Source of the DNA: Clostridiales bacterium UBA7273
Lineage (GTDB): Bacteria; Bacillota; Clostridia; Oscillospirales; Oscillospiraceae
DNA length: 64,000 nt
Reading direction: 5' to 3'
NCBI GenBank assembly: GCA_002472405.1
Contig: DKRV01000009.1
Coordinates: 112,031 to 176,030, forward strand
The notes below the pieces were generated by a model. It did not search any database and was not told where the DNA came from. It saw only the letters and a list, made by a program, of their open reading frames with translations. A program made the translations under genes and the position numbers. Positions 24,055 through 32,646 of this stretch are shown here, in pieces. Positions within the stretch are counted from its first letter, which is position 1, and every line of letters starts with the position of its first letter.

Positions 24055-24992
24055 TGTCATTACTTATCCAGTACACTATTCTTTATGCTTCCGTTCTGAT
24101 CCTTGTTGCTCTCGGCGGCTGCTTTTCCGAGCACTCGGGCGTTATTAACCTCGGCCTTGAGGGTATCATGGTCATGGGCGCTCTTGGCGGCGCGCTGACG
24201 ATGAAATATCTTATCGGATATCCCCCGGTAGTCATAGTTATCCTGACCATTCTTGCCGCAGCCGTAACAGGCCTTGTGTTCTCGGCGCTGCTTGCGGTCG
24301 CGTGCATAAACTTCAAAGCCGACCAGACAATCGTCGGCACGGCGCTCAATATGCTCGGCCTTGCGGCGGCAACGGTCATCGTAAAGGCGATAAACATTGC
24401 CGAAAACCCCGACAACGTTTCGTCCACCGTGCAGTATATTGCGCAGAAGAAGGCCTTCCTCGTCAATATCGGCGGCTTTGATTTCAACTGGATGATGCTC
24501 GTTGCGCTTGTTATCCTCATCGCGGCATACATTGTCCTGTACAAGACCAAATTCGGCCTGCGCCTGATGGCCTGCGGCGAGCACCCCCAGGCGGCGGACT
24601 CGGTCGGCATAAACGTTTATAAGATGCGCTGGTCGGGCGTCCTGATATCCGGCGTTCTCGGCGGCCTCGGCGGCATTATGTACATTATTGCCGGCGCGAG
24701 CGAGTGGCAGTTTGAAGCAGGCGTCGCCGGCTTCGGCTTCCTTGCTCTTGCGGTCATGATCTTCGGCCAGTGGAAGCCCCACCGCATAGCGCTTGCCGCG
24801 CTGCTGTTCGGTCTGTTCCGCGCCCTTGCGAGCGTGTATTCCGGCTTCGACTTCCTGCTGAGCCTGCAGCTTTCCGGCTCGATATACAAGATGATGCCGT
24901 ATATAATCTCGCTGATAGTCCTTGCCCTGACCTCCAAGCGCTCGCGCGCTCCGAAGGCGGAGGGCATCCCCTACGAAAAGGGACAAAGATAA
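24054..24992 (+). CDS. Nucleoside ABC transporter permease 2 (NupC/NupQ type)
   Basis: 312 residues, about eight to ten membrane segments, BPD_transp_2 family, with NLGLEGIMVMGALGGALT and the coupling loop ACGEHPQAADSVGINVYKMR. It completes a BMP-ATPase-permease-permease set like B. subtilis NupNOPQ, which imports guanosine and other nucleosides. The ATG shares one base with the preceding TAA stop. Terminator follows. Confidence 0.9.
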   Translation: MSLLIQYTILYASVLILVALGGCFSEHSGVINLGLEGIMVMGALGGALTMKYLIGYPPVVIVILTILAAAVTGLVFSALLAVACINFKADQTIVGTALNMLGLAAATVIVKAINIAENPDNVSSTVQYIAQKKAFLVNIGGFDFNWMMLVALVILIAAYIVLYKTKFGLRLMACGEHPQAADSVGINVYKMRWSGVLISGVLGGLGGIMYIIAGASEWQFEAGVAGFGFLALAVMIFGQWKPHRIALAALLFGLFRALASVYSGFDFLLSLQLSGSIYKMMPYIISLIVLALTSKRSRAPKAEGIPYEKGQR

Positions 24993-25006
24993 TTGTATAT
25001 TCAATA

Positions 25007-25036
25007 AAAATGCACCGTCGGTCGACGGTGCATTTT
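25007..25036. terminator. Bidirectional terminator between transporter and DMT gene
   Basis: AAAATGCACCGTCG / CGACGGTGCATTTT, almost no loop, A-run and T-run on both sides. Confidence 0.85.
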
Positions 25037-25037
25037 G

Positions 25038-25949
25038 CTATTCTTCAAATTCGTTTTCGGGCGGATATTTCTGCACGCCCCATATGCCGATGAGCACAAC
25101 GACCATTGCGCCGAGAGAAACTGCGGTGAGCTTCTCGCCGAGGATAAATATTCCGGCGGCCACCGAGACGATCGTTGCGAGATTGTGAAAGACCGCGACG
25201 TTTGCCATAGGCGCGTGCGACACGGCGTAGTTAAACAGCGAATATCCTGCCACCGATGCGCCGAGGGCGAGAAACAGCGCCGCGAGGATAAACCGGGGAT
25301 TTGCCGCCGGCGCGATCAGCGCTGCCGCGCTGCCGCCGTTTTCGATGAGCGCAAGTGTTGTAAAGAACACGGCGCCCATGGCCTGCATGAAATACGTTCG
25401 CTCGAAAACCGAGAACCTGCCGGAAACGCCGCAGGATATTACGCTGAACGCGGAGCCTGTTACAACGGCAAGGCACAAAAGCGCAAAGCCTTTAAAAGTT
25501 ATCGAGCCGCCGCTGTTTTCGGCAAGGGTTATGACGATTATCCCGGCTATCGAAAGCGCGCTGAACAGCCACTGCTTTTTGCTCGGCCGCTCTTTGAGAA
25601 ACACCGCCGCGAAAATGATCGTGACGATCGGAATAACGGCGATCATGATGCCCGAGAACGCGGAGCTTGAGTATTTAAGCCCGTATTGTTCGCCGATGAA
25701 GTAGATGCACGGCTCCATCGAACCGAGAAGCAGCAGCGGTTTTATGCTTTTTCCGCGAAGATCAAGCTTCTGCTTGCCCAAAAGCACCGGAACGGTGAGC
25801 GCGAGCAGAGCAATATCAAAGCGATAGCTCATCAAAACAAAGGGCGAGGCGCTCTCCTGCCCAATGGAGGACGCAAGGAAGCTCAGTCCCCAGAAAATCT
25901 GCGTGACGATCGCGGCGGTGATCGCCTTTGAATAGCTTTTGCCTTTCAC
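25038..25949 (-). CDS. DMT/EamA family transporter
   Basis: 303 residues with ten hydrophobic segments in two EamA repeats (about 8-140 and 155-290). Repeat ends show the typical LKERPSKKQW and LGEKLTAVSLGAMVVVLIG. Members export amino acids or other metabolites; no substrate can be assigned. Its ATG overlaps the stop of the upstream ComEC-like hydrolase gene by 4 bases. Confidence 0.85.
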   Translation of the reverse strand: MKGKSYSKAITAAIVTQIFWGLSFLASSIGQESASPFVLMSYRFDIALLALTVPVLLGKQKLDLRGKSIKPLLLLGSMEPCIYFIGEQYGLKYSSSAFSGIMIAVIPIVTIIFAAVFLKERPSKKQWLFSALSIAGIIVITLAENSGGSITFKGFALLCLAVVTGSAFSVISCGVSGRFSVFERTYFMQAMGAVFFTTLALIENGGSAAALIAPAANPRFILAALFLALGASVAGYSLFNYAVSHAPMANVAVFHNLATIVSVAAGIFILGEKLTAVSLGAMVVVLIGIWGVQKYPPENEFEE

Positions 25950-26848
25950 GCTGCCCTCCTTTCGACCTTCATGCCGTCGCTGAATATGACGATGCTGCCC
26001 TCGAGGTCTGTTCTGTAAACGGTAACGCCGGCGTCGTTTAAGCGGCTGAGCGTTTCCTCGTGCGGATGGCCGTAATCGTTATCCCTGCCGCAGGATATAA
26101 CGCCTATTTTCGGCTCGGCCTCGTACAAGAACTGATAGCAGCTCGAGCCGGACGAGCCGTGGTGCCCGACCTTGAGCACGTCGCATTTTACATCCGCGCC
26201 GTCCTCGATAAGCTCCTTTTCGGCCTTCGCGGTCATATCGCCTGTGAACAGAAAGCTCGTGTCGCCGTAATCAAGGCGCAGCACCAAACTGTCGTCATTT
26301 ACGTTTTTGTGGTCCGAGAGCGGGCCGAGAAACTCAAATTTTGCGTCGCCGAGGCTGTACTTTACGCCCTGATCGGGCACCTCGAGCGTAAGCTGCGCGC
26401 TCTCGACGGTATCGACAAAGTGCAGATATGCCGCCGCGTCGCCGGCGTAGGGCGAGGTGAACACGGTGCCAACATCAAAGCTTTCAACGACCGCGTCGAG
26501 GCCGCCGCAGTGGTCTGCGTGGCCGTGGGTGCAGACAACATAGTCGAGCTTTTTTATGCCGAGATCGCGGATGTACTCAACGACCGTATCCCCGGCGGAT
26601 GGAACTCCGGCGTCGATGAGCATGTATTGCCCGTTGCAGCACAAAAGCTCCGAGTCGCCCTGGCCGACGTCAATGTAGTGGACATACAGGCCGTCCATCG
26701 GCACCGTTACGGTCGGCTTATTCTCCGTTGTGCGCTGAAATATCAGCACCGCTGCTGCGATAACTACGAGAATTAACGCGGCAAGGGGATATTTTTTAGC
26801 AAACCGGGCGAATTTATTAACATCACTTTTTTTGACTTTTCTGCTCAT
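25946..26848 (-). CDS. ComEC C-terminal-like metallo-beta-lactamase-fold hydrolase
   Basis: 300 residues. One N-terminal membrane segment (about 22-40), then an exposed MBL domain: YIDVGQGDSELL, the metal motif THGHADHCGGLD, and later GDMT and VGHHGSSGSS. This is the hydrolase part of ComEC without the DNA channel. In ComEC that domain is thought to degrade the non-transported DNA strand; stand-alone versions are common in Firmicutes and their target is unknown. Coupled to the DMT transporter gene (ATGA). Confidence 0.85.
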   Translation of the reverse strand: MSRKVKKSDVNKFARFAKKYPLAALILVVIAAAVLIFQRTTENKPTVTVPMDGLYVHYIDVGQGDSELLCCNGQYMLIDAGVPSAGDTVVEYIRDLGIKKLDYVVCTHGHADHCGGLDAVVESFDVGTVFTSPYAGDAAAYLHFVDTVESAQLTLEVPDQGVKYSLGDAKFEFLGPLSDHKNVNDDSLVLRLDYGDTSFLFTGDMTAKAEKELIEDGADVKCDVLKVGHHGSSGSSCYQFLYEAEPKIGVISCGRDNDYGHPHEETLSRLNDAGVTVYRTDLEGSIVIFSDGMKVERRAA

Positions 26849-26927
26849 GAGCGACCCTCCGGATGCGCGAAATGCGCCGCAATGACAGATATTTTCTCAC
26901 AAAGGTGCGAAAAAAGCAATATTGTGC

Positions 26928-26956
26928 TTTTCAAAACGGCCATGATATTTTATAAT
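26928..26956 (+). promoter_or_regulatory. Promoter of apgM-ispE
   Basis: TATAAT at 26951-26956 with a poor -35 TTTTCA 17 bases upstream; TTGTGC/TATTTT (26922/26946, 18 bases) overlaps as an alternative. Confidence 0.45.
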
Positions 26957-26988
26957 ATTTCATATTCCAAAGCAAGGAGCGATAATAA

Positions 26989-28218
26989 ATGAAATACATT
27001 CTTATAATAGGAGACGGTATGGCCGATAACCCCGTTCCCGAGCTCGGCGGCCTGACTCCGCTTGAATATGCAAAAAAACCGTTTATCGACGAGCTTGCCG
27101 CGCACGGCGAGGTCGGCAGCGTGCTGAACGTTCCGCGCGGCCTGCCTGCCGGAAGCGATACGGCGATAATGTCCATTTTCGGCTGCGACCCGAACCTTTA
27201 CTACACGGGACGCGCGCCGCTTGAAGCCGCGGCGACCGGCATAAAGCTCAACGCAGGCGACGTTGCCTATCGCTGCAACATGGTCACCTATGAGGAGGGC
27301 GACATGCCCTTTGAGGAAAAGCGCATCCTTTCTCACTCGGCAGGATCCATTGACGGCGAGGTGTCCGACGCGATAGTCACCGCGCTGTTTAACGATCCCG
27401 AGTTTGCGCCTCTTGCCGAGAAAGCGGGCATGAAGGTGAACCTCGGCCACTCCTTCCGCCATATCGCCGTGCAGTCGCAGGCCGATATCAAGGGCATCCG
27501 CCTTGCTCCGCCGCACGATCACCTCGGCGAGAAGATCGGTGCGATACTGCCCACCGGCTGCGAAAACGCAAATGTCCTGCGCGATCTTATGGAGGCGGCA
27601 AACCGCATTCTTGAGCATCATCCGCTCAACGAAAAGCTGCGCGCCGAGGGCAAAATGCCGGCAAACGGCGTGTGGTTCTGGGCAGAGGGCACGGCTGTAA
27701 AGCTGCCCGATTTCAAGCAGGAGACCGGCCACGACGGCGTTGTTGTTTCGGCTGTTCCTCTTTGCCACGGCATTGCCGCACTTACGGGACTGAGCTTTGT
27801 TTGCCCCGAGGGCGCGACCGGCGAAAAGGATACAAACTATGAAAACAAGCTTGCCGCCGCCCTGAAAATACTCGAGGATCACGATTTTGCCGCCGTTCAC
27901 GTTGAAGCTCCCGACGAGTGCACGCACAACGGCGATCTTGAGGGCAAGCTCGAGGCCATCGGCTGGCTCGATACGCGCCTTATCCGTCCGCTGGATGCGG
28001 CTATGCGTGAGCGCGGCTGGGACTATCGCCTGCTGTTTTTGTCCGACCACAAGACGCTGACCTCCACGCGCGGCCACGACGGCGACCCCGTTCCGTACAT
28101 GCTCTATGACAGCCGCGTTGACACCAAGGCCGGCCTGCCGTACACCGAAAAAAGCGGCGAGAAAGGCCCGTATGTCAATTCCGGCGTCGCTCTGATGTCC
28201 ATCCTTTTTGAAAAATGA
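26989..28218 (+). CDS. apgM: Cofactor-independent phosphoglycerate mutase, archaeal (ApgM) type
   Basis: 409 residues. Alkaline-phosphatase superfamily: N-terminal ILIIGDGMADNP with metal-binding Asp, the nucleophile region GSDTAIMSIFGCDP with Ser, and C-terminal metal ligands HVEAPDECTHNGD and LSDHKTLTSTRGHDGDP. Interconverts 3- and 2-phosphoglycerate in glycolysis. Typical ApgM length is about 400. SD AAGGAG. Overlaps ispE by 4 bases. Confidence 0.93.
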   Translation: MKYILIIGDGMADNPVPELGGLTPLEYAKKPFIDELAAHGEVGSVLNVPRGLPAGSDTAIMSIFGCDPNLYYTGRAPLEAAATGIKLNAGDVAYRCNMVTYEEGDMPFEEKRILSHSAGSIDGEVSDAIVTALFNDPEFAPLAEKAGMKVNLGHSFRHIAVQSQADIKGIRLAPPHDHLGEKIGAILPTGCENANVLRDLMEAANRILEHHPLNEKLRAEGKMPANGVWFWAEGTAVKLPDFKQETGHDGVVVSAVPLCHGIAALTGLSFVCPEGATGEKDTNYENKLAAALKILEDHDFAAVHVEAPDECTHNGDLEGKLEAIGWLDTRLIRPLDAAMRERGWDYRLLFLSDHKTLTSTRGHDGDPVPYMLYDSRVDTKAGLPYTEKSGEKGPYVNSGVALMSILFEK

Positions 28219-29087
28219 CGAGTGTAAACGAAAAAGCCTATGCGAAAATAAATATTTCGCTCGACGTGACCGGGAAACGCCCCGACGGATATCACGACAT
28301 GCTCATGGTCATGCAGACCATCACATTGTGCGACGATATCACCGTTGTGCTCACTCCCGGTGAGGCCAGCCGAGCCGAGTGCAATCTGCGCTTTGTTCCG
28401 TGCGACGAGCGCAACCTTGCCGTGCGTGCGGCAAACGCGTTCTTTGCCCATTGCGGCGTCGAAAATATGGGCGCGCATATAAAAATGCAAAAGCGCATAC
28501 CCGTCGGAGCGGGCATGGCAGGCGGGTCGAGCGACGCGGCGGCTGTCCTGCGTGCGCTGAATGTGCTGTGCAAAACCGGGCTTTCATGCGCGCAGCTTGA
28601 AATGATAGCGGCTGAAATCGGTTCGGATGTTGCGTTCTGCGTGAGCGGCGGAACTCAGCTTGCCTCGGGGCGCGGCGAGATACTATCGGCCCTGCCGCCT
28701 ATGCCCGATTGCGAGGTCGTTGTCTGCAAGCCCGATTTTTCCGTGTCAACGCCGGAGCTGTTCAGGCGGCTTGACGCTGTCAAGCTGCGTTGCCACCCGG
28801 ATACGCAGGGGATCATCGAGCTTCTCAGTGAGGGCGATCTGCCGAAGATCGCGCGGAGAATGTACAACGTGTTTGAGGATGTACCCGACCGGCGACATAA
28901 CGAGATCGCCGGGATAAAAAGCGCAATGCTCGACGGCGGCGCTCTCGGAGCCGTCATGACCGGCACAGGCTCTGCGGTGTTCGGCCTGTATGACGACGCC
29001 GCCGCTGCGCGGAAAACGTTTGACGCTCTGCGCCGCGAATGGCGCAGCACGGCAATGGCAAAAATTATGCCGCGCATAGAGGTTTAA
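28215..29087 (+). CDS. ispE: 4-diphosphocytidyl-2-C-methyl-D-erythritol kinase
   Basis: 290 residues. N-terminal KAYAKINISLDVTGKRPDGYH is the IspE signature; the GHMP ATP loop is PVGAGMAGGSSDAAA (about 95-109); MTGTGSAVFGLY is the third GHMP motif. Phosphorylates CDP-methylerythritol in the MEP isoprenoid pathway. Coupled to apgM through ATGA. The end of the gene holds the -35 box of the spoIIR promoter. Confidence 0.95.
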   Translation: MTSVNEKAYAKINISLDVTGKRPDGYHDMLMVMQTITLCDDITVVLTPGEASRAECNLRFVPCDERNLAVRAANAFFAHCGVENMGAHIKMQKRIPVGAGMAGGSSDAAAVLRALNVLCKTGLSCAQLEMIAAEIGSDVAFCVSGGTQLASGRGEILSALPPMPDCEVVVCKPDFSVSTPELFRRLDAVKLRCHPDTQGIIELLSEGDLPKIARRMYNVFEDVPDRRHNEIAGIKSAMLDGGALGAVMTGTGSAVFGLYDDAAAARKTFDALRREWRSTAMAKIMPRIEV

Positions 29088-29111
29088 AACAAAATATTAC
29101 CGCCGATACTA
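29082..29111 (+). promoter_or_regulatory. Candidate sigma-F promoter of spoIIR
   Basis: GTTTA (29082-29086) fits the -35 pattern GYWTA; after 15 bases, GCCGATACTA (29102-29111) fits the -10 pattern GGNRANANTW at 6 of the 7 defined positions. The spoIIR gene of Bacillus is known to be sigma-F dependent, which supports the reading. The implied start near 29118 leaves a 26-base leader to the ATG at 29144. Confidence 0.5.
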
Positions 29112-29143
29112 TGAGTGGAATACATAGTAAAGGCGGTTTTTTC

Positions 29144-29737
29144 ATGAAGGAATATAAGCTTAAGGTCTGGGAAACTGCGGCGCTGTGTGCGCTTTGCGTA
29201 ACGCTTTGCGTCTGCGCGTGGGCGCAGGGGCGGCAGCAGGATATAAGCTCGTCGCTCGTGCGGCTGCACGTTATCGCAGCCTCGGACGAAGCGGCGGAGC
29301 AGGAGCTGAAAATGCGCGTGCGCGACAGTGTGCTGGAGTATCTCACGCCTGTACTGGACAGCGCCGAAAGCCCGGCACAGGCGAAAAGCATTATAAGCGC
29401 CGAGCTTCCGAATATCCGCGCCGCAGCGGAAAAATGCGCCGAGGGGCGCACGGTGCGCGTAACGCTCGGCAGCGAGTATTATCCCACGCGCGAGTACGAA
29501 AGCTTTTCGCTTCCGGCAGGGCAGTACAGCTCGCTGCGCGTTATCATCGGCGAGGGGCAGGGGCACAACTGGTGGTGCGTCGTGTTTCCGCCGCTGTGCG
29601 TTTCGGCCACCGAGCAGAACAGAGCGCTGGATGCAATGAGCGAGCCTGAGCGCGCGCTTATCACCGAAGCTAACGGCTATGAGCTGCGCTTTCGCATAGT
29701 TGAGCTTTGGGGCGAGCTTATGGAGCTTATAAAATAA
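29144..29737 (+). CDS. spoIIR: Stage II sporulation protein R
   Basis: 197 residues. N-terminal hydrophobic export segment (about 9-27), then the SpoIIR domain beginning SSLVRLHVIAASDEAAEQELK, with LGSEYYPTREYESFSLPAGQY and GHNWWCVVFPPLC as hallmarks. It is secreted from the forespore and triggers SpoIIGA processing of pro-sigma-E in the mother cell. The start at 29144 gives a normal N-terminus; ATGs at 29039 and 29111 lie upstream of the predicted start point. The SD is weak (AAAGGCGG). Confidence 0.9.
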   Translation: MKEYKLKVWETAALCALCVTLCVCAWAQGRQQDISSSLVRLHVIAASDEAAEQELKMRVRDSVLEYLTPVLDSAESPAQAKSIISAELPNIRAAAEKCAEGRTVRVTLGSEYYPTREYESFSLPAGQYSSLRVIIGEGQGHNWWCVVFPPLCVSATEQNRALDAMSEPERALITEANGYELRFRIVELWGELMELIK

Positions 29738-29770
29738 TAACGCAGGCGTTTCAAACGCCTGCGTTATTTT
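29735..29770. terminator. Bidirectional terminator between spoIIR and mscS
   Basis: AATAACGCAGGCGTTT pairs perfectly with AAACGCCTGCGTTATT around TC; TTT follows on the plus strand. Confidence 0.88.
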
Positions 29771-29778
29771 GATTGATG

Positions 29779-30594
29779 TTATTTGTCGCTGACAAGGTGA
29801 ACGTTCAGATGGTCATAGCACATTTCAACGCCGTGCTTTTCAAAGCATGTGCGCAGATTTTCGTTCAGCGCGAAATACACATCCCAATAGTCCTCGGTTT
29901 TGCACCATGTTCGCACGGTGTACTCTATCGAGCTGCTGCCGTAGCTTGAAATGGCGGCAAACGGAGGGGGATCGCTGAGCGCCTTGTCGATCATGCCTAT
30001 CGCGTCGAGGCAGGCTGCGCGCACATCCTCCGTCGCGCTGTCGTAGGACGCGGTGACGGATATGATAACGCGCCTGAGATCCTCGGCAGAGTAGTTTACT
30101 ATTTGCCCCGAGGTCACGCTGCCGTTGGGGGCATATATCATGCGGTTATCGACTGTGGCAAGGCCGGTGTAAAACAGGCCGATGCTTTTGACGGTGCCGC
30201 TCTGGCCGCTTATCTCAACATAGTCGCCGACCTTGAACGGATGCGTGGTCAGCAGCGTTATGCCGGAAAAGAGGTTTGACAAAAGCCCCTGCAATGCAAG
30301 CGAAAGCGCAACGCCGGCCACCGACAGCACGGCCACAAGACTTGTCACCGGGATGCCGAGCGTTCCGGCAATGATTATGACCGCGATCGTCCACAGCACG
30401 GCCTTTATCGCGCTGCGGAAAAACGACTTGAGGCTCGCGTCGATGTGGCGGCTTGAGTCAAGAATCTTCTCGAATGCCTTGCACAGAATTTTTATCGCAA
30501 TATAGCAGAGAACATAGACTATCAGCGCCGAGAAAACGGAACTGAGCGACACATCGCCGAGCTTTATCGATGAAAGTGAGTCGAAGAAATTCAT
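29779..30594 (-). CDS. Small-conductance mechanosensitive channel (MscS family)
   Basis: 271 residues. Three membrane segments, the third carrying the Gly/Ala-packed pore helix (GVALSLALQGLLSNLFSG), then the beta domain (HPFKVGDYVEISGQSGTVKSIGLFYT, IYAPNGSVTSGQIVNYS) and the alpha/beta C-terminal cage. Opens under membrane tension to release solutes. It starts 3 bases after the galK stop, so it is the last gene of the transketolase-galK operon. Confidence 0.92.
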   Translation of the reverse strand: MNFFDSLSSIKLGDVSLSSVFSALIVYVLCYIAIKILCKAFEKILDSSRHIDASLKSFFRSAIKAVLWTIAVIIIAGTLGIPVTSLVAVLSVAGVALSLALQGLLSNLFSGITLLTTHPFKVGDYVEISGQSGTVKSIGLFYTGLATVDNRMIYAPNGSVTSGQIVNYSAEDLRRVIISVTASYDSATEDVRAACLDAIGMIDKALSDPPPFAAISSYGSSSIEYTVRTWCKTEDYWDVYFALNENLRTCFEKHGVEMCYDHLNVHLVSDK

Positions 30595-30597
30595 GCC

Positions 30598-31674
30598 TTA
30601 ACCCAGCTTCAGCGCACGGCATGAGCCGAGGCCGAAGGCCGCCTCCATTTCGGATTTGTATTTCGGGAAGTATTCCGAGGGCATGAGCGCCTGCACGCAG
30701 CCGGCAAAGCCGCCGCCGTGGACGCGCCATGCGCCGATGCCGTCGAGCAGCTTGCTGCTCAGATACAGGCCCGTTTCCAGCTTGCGGTCGTCGGTCGCGC
30801 TCGTGACGATGTTGGTCAGCAGCGTTTCCGATGAGCGGCCGGACTCGTTCATAAGGCGCATGTATTCCGCAGCATCGCCTGCGATGAGCGCGTCGCGCAT
30901 TTTGGGAACGCGTGCGTTTTCGTCGAAAAAGTGCTTTGCGCGGCGCACCGGGCGGTCGGATGTGTTCCACTTCTTTGCGTAGAACTCGGCAGGATCGACC
31001 TCGCCCAGAAGCTCCTTGCCGAAGAAGCTTGCAATATAGCGCATGTCCGCCGGGATGCGCGCATAGCTTGTGTCAAGCCCGGCGTGGCTGCCGCCGGTGT
31101 CCGTAAGGCACAGCGTCAGGCCCATGCGCGAAAAGTCCGCGTTCACGGGGATGATCTCGCCGGTGAGGAAATCAATATACACCGCCTTGCCCAGCGAGCA
31201 GGCGAGCTGATCCATAAGTCCGCAGGGCTTGCCGAAGTGCAGGTTCTCCGCCTGCTGGGCAACGCGCGCCACGGCATACGGCTCAAGCTCGGAGTTGTTG
31301 TACAGGCCGTTGAATATCCTGCACATAAGCACGGCAAACGCTGCCGACGAGCTGAGACCCGAACCTGCGCTCAGCTCGCTTTCGAGCGTTGCGTCAAAGC
31401 CGCCGAAGCTCGCACCGATATCGTACATTGCCGATGCAACGCCGCGAACCAGAGCCGTCGACGATCCGAATTCCTCCGGATGCACGTCAAGATCCAGCAG
31501 GTTTATATCCATGTCCGGAAAGCCGGCCGATCTTATGCGCGCGACATTGTCGAAATTCGGCTCGACAAATGCGTGTATGCCTTTGTCGACAGCCGATGCG
31601 AGCACGCGACCTTTCTGATGATCTGTGTGGTTTCCGGCAAGCTCAGTTCTTCCGGGAGCAAAAAAGCTGTTCAT
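30598..31674 (-). CDS. galK: Galactokinase
   Basis: 358 residues. N-terminal sugar signature APGRTELAGNHTDHQKG (about 5-21), GHMP ATP loop SELSAGSGLSSSAAFAVL (about 105-122), and C-terminal GGGFAGCVQAL. Phosphorylates galactose for the Leloir pathway. It is somewhat shorter than E. coli GalK (382). No galT or galE is beside it. The start at 31674 follows AGAAGGCG; an upstream ATG at 31698 is less likely. Confidence 0.9.
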   Translation of the reverse strand: MNSFFAPGRTELAGNHTDHQKGRVLASAVDKGIHAFVEPNFDNVARIRSAGFPDMDINLLDLDVHPEEFGSSTALVRGVASAMYDIGASFGGFDATLESELSAGSGLSSSAAFAVLMCRIFNGLYNNSELEPYAVARVAQQAENLHFGKPCGLMDQLACSLGKAVYIDFLTGEIIPVNADFSRMGLTLCLTDTGGSHAGLDTSYARIPADMRYIASFFGKELLGEVDPAEFYAKKWNTSDRPVRRAKHFFDENARVPKMRDALIAGDAAEYMRLMNESGRSSETLLTNIVTSATDDRKLETGLYLSSKLLDGIGAWRVHGGGFAGCVQALMPSEYFPKYKSEMEAAFGLGSCRALKLG

Positions 31675-31710
31675 AATACGCCTTCTCTGACCGGCCAAAG
31701 CCGGAACATT

Positions 31711-32646
31711 TTATTTTCTGTCCAAAACTTTTTCTATACCTTCGATAACGCCGTCGGCATCAACGCCGTATTTGGCGAGAAGCTCCTTGTAGGGAGCGGA
31801 CTCGGTGAACGTGTCCTGAATGCCGACAAATTCGGTAGGAACGCCGCAGCCTTCATATGCGAGCACCTCCGAAACAGCGGAGCCGAGACCGCCGTGGATG
31901 TTGTGCTCCTCGGCGCAGACGATAGCGCCGGTCTCTTTTGCGCACTTTACGATAAGCTCGCGGTCGATGGGCTTTATCGAGTACATATCGACGACGCGCA
32001 CGGAGATAAGGCGCTCCTCAAGAAGATTTGCGGCCTCAAGCGCCTTGTGCACCATTATGCCGCAGGCGATAACGGTAACGTCCGAGCCGTCGCGGACTAT
32101 TGCGCCCTTGCCAAGCTCAAACTTGGTGTCCTCGGTGTACAGATCGGGATATACCTCGCGGCTCAAACGAAGATACATCGGGCCGTAGTTTTCAACGGCG
32201 TATTTGGTTGCCCAGCGCGCGGCAGCCGCGTCGGCAGGAGCGATTACCTTCATATTCGGCAGAGCGCGCATGAAAGCGATATCCTCGGTCGCATGGTGGC
32301 TTGCGCCGTCCAGTGCGTCGGACATGCCGCAGTATGCTCCGCCGAACTTGACATTCAGGTTTGCGTAGCAGATCTGATCGCGGGCCGAGAGCAGGCCCAG
32401 CGAGGTGAGGAATACCGTAAAGGTGTTAACAAACGGGATCTTGCCGCAGGCAGCCATGCCGGCTGCGGTCGCTACCATGTTCTGCTCGGCTATGCCCATG
32501 TTGAAAAAGCGCTCGGGGTGAGCCTTGCCGAATATTGCGCTCTTGGTGGAACCCGAGAGGTCTGCGTCAAGCACGACTATATTTTCGTTCGTATCGCCCA
32601 GCTCGGCAAGCACCGAACCGTAAACTTCTCTTATCTGCTTAGGCAT
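31711..32646 (-). CDS. Transketolase, C-terminal subunit
   Basis: 311 residues. Pyrimidine-binding and C-terminal domains of a split transketolase: RFFNMGIAEQNMVATAAGMA carries the cofactor-activating Glu, DGASHHATEDIAFMRALPNM follows, and CAEEHNIHGGLGSAV lies in the C-terminal domain. Works with the N-terminal subunit encoded just upstream. Start at 32646 after GGGAGGT; the gene overlaps the upstream one by 8 bases. Confidence 0.93.
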   Translation of the reverse strand: MPKQIREVYGSVLAELGDTNENIVVLDADLSGSTKSAIFGKAHPERFFNMGIAEQNMVATAAGMAACGKIPFVNTFTVFLTSLGLLSARDQICYANLNVKFGGAYCGMSDALDGASHHATEDIAFMRALPNMKVIAPADAAAARWATKYAVENYGPMYLRLSREVYPDLYTEDTKFELGKGAIVRDGSDVTVIACGIMVHKALEAANLLEERLISVRVVDMYSIKPIDRELIVKCAKETGAIVCAEEHNIHGGLGSAVSEVLAYEGCGVPTEFVGIQDTFTESAPYKELLAKYGVDADGVIEGIEKVLDRK

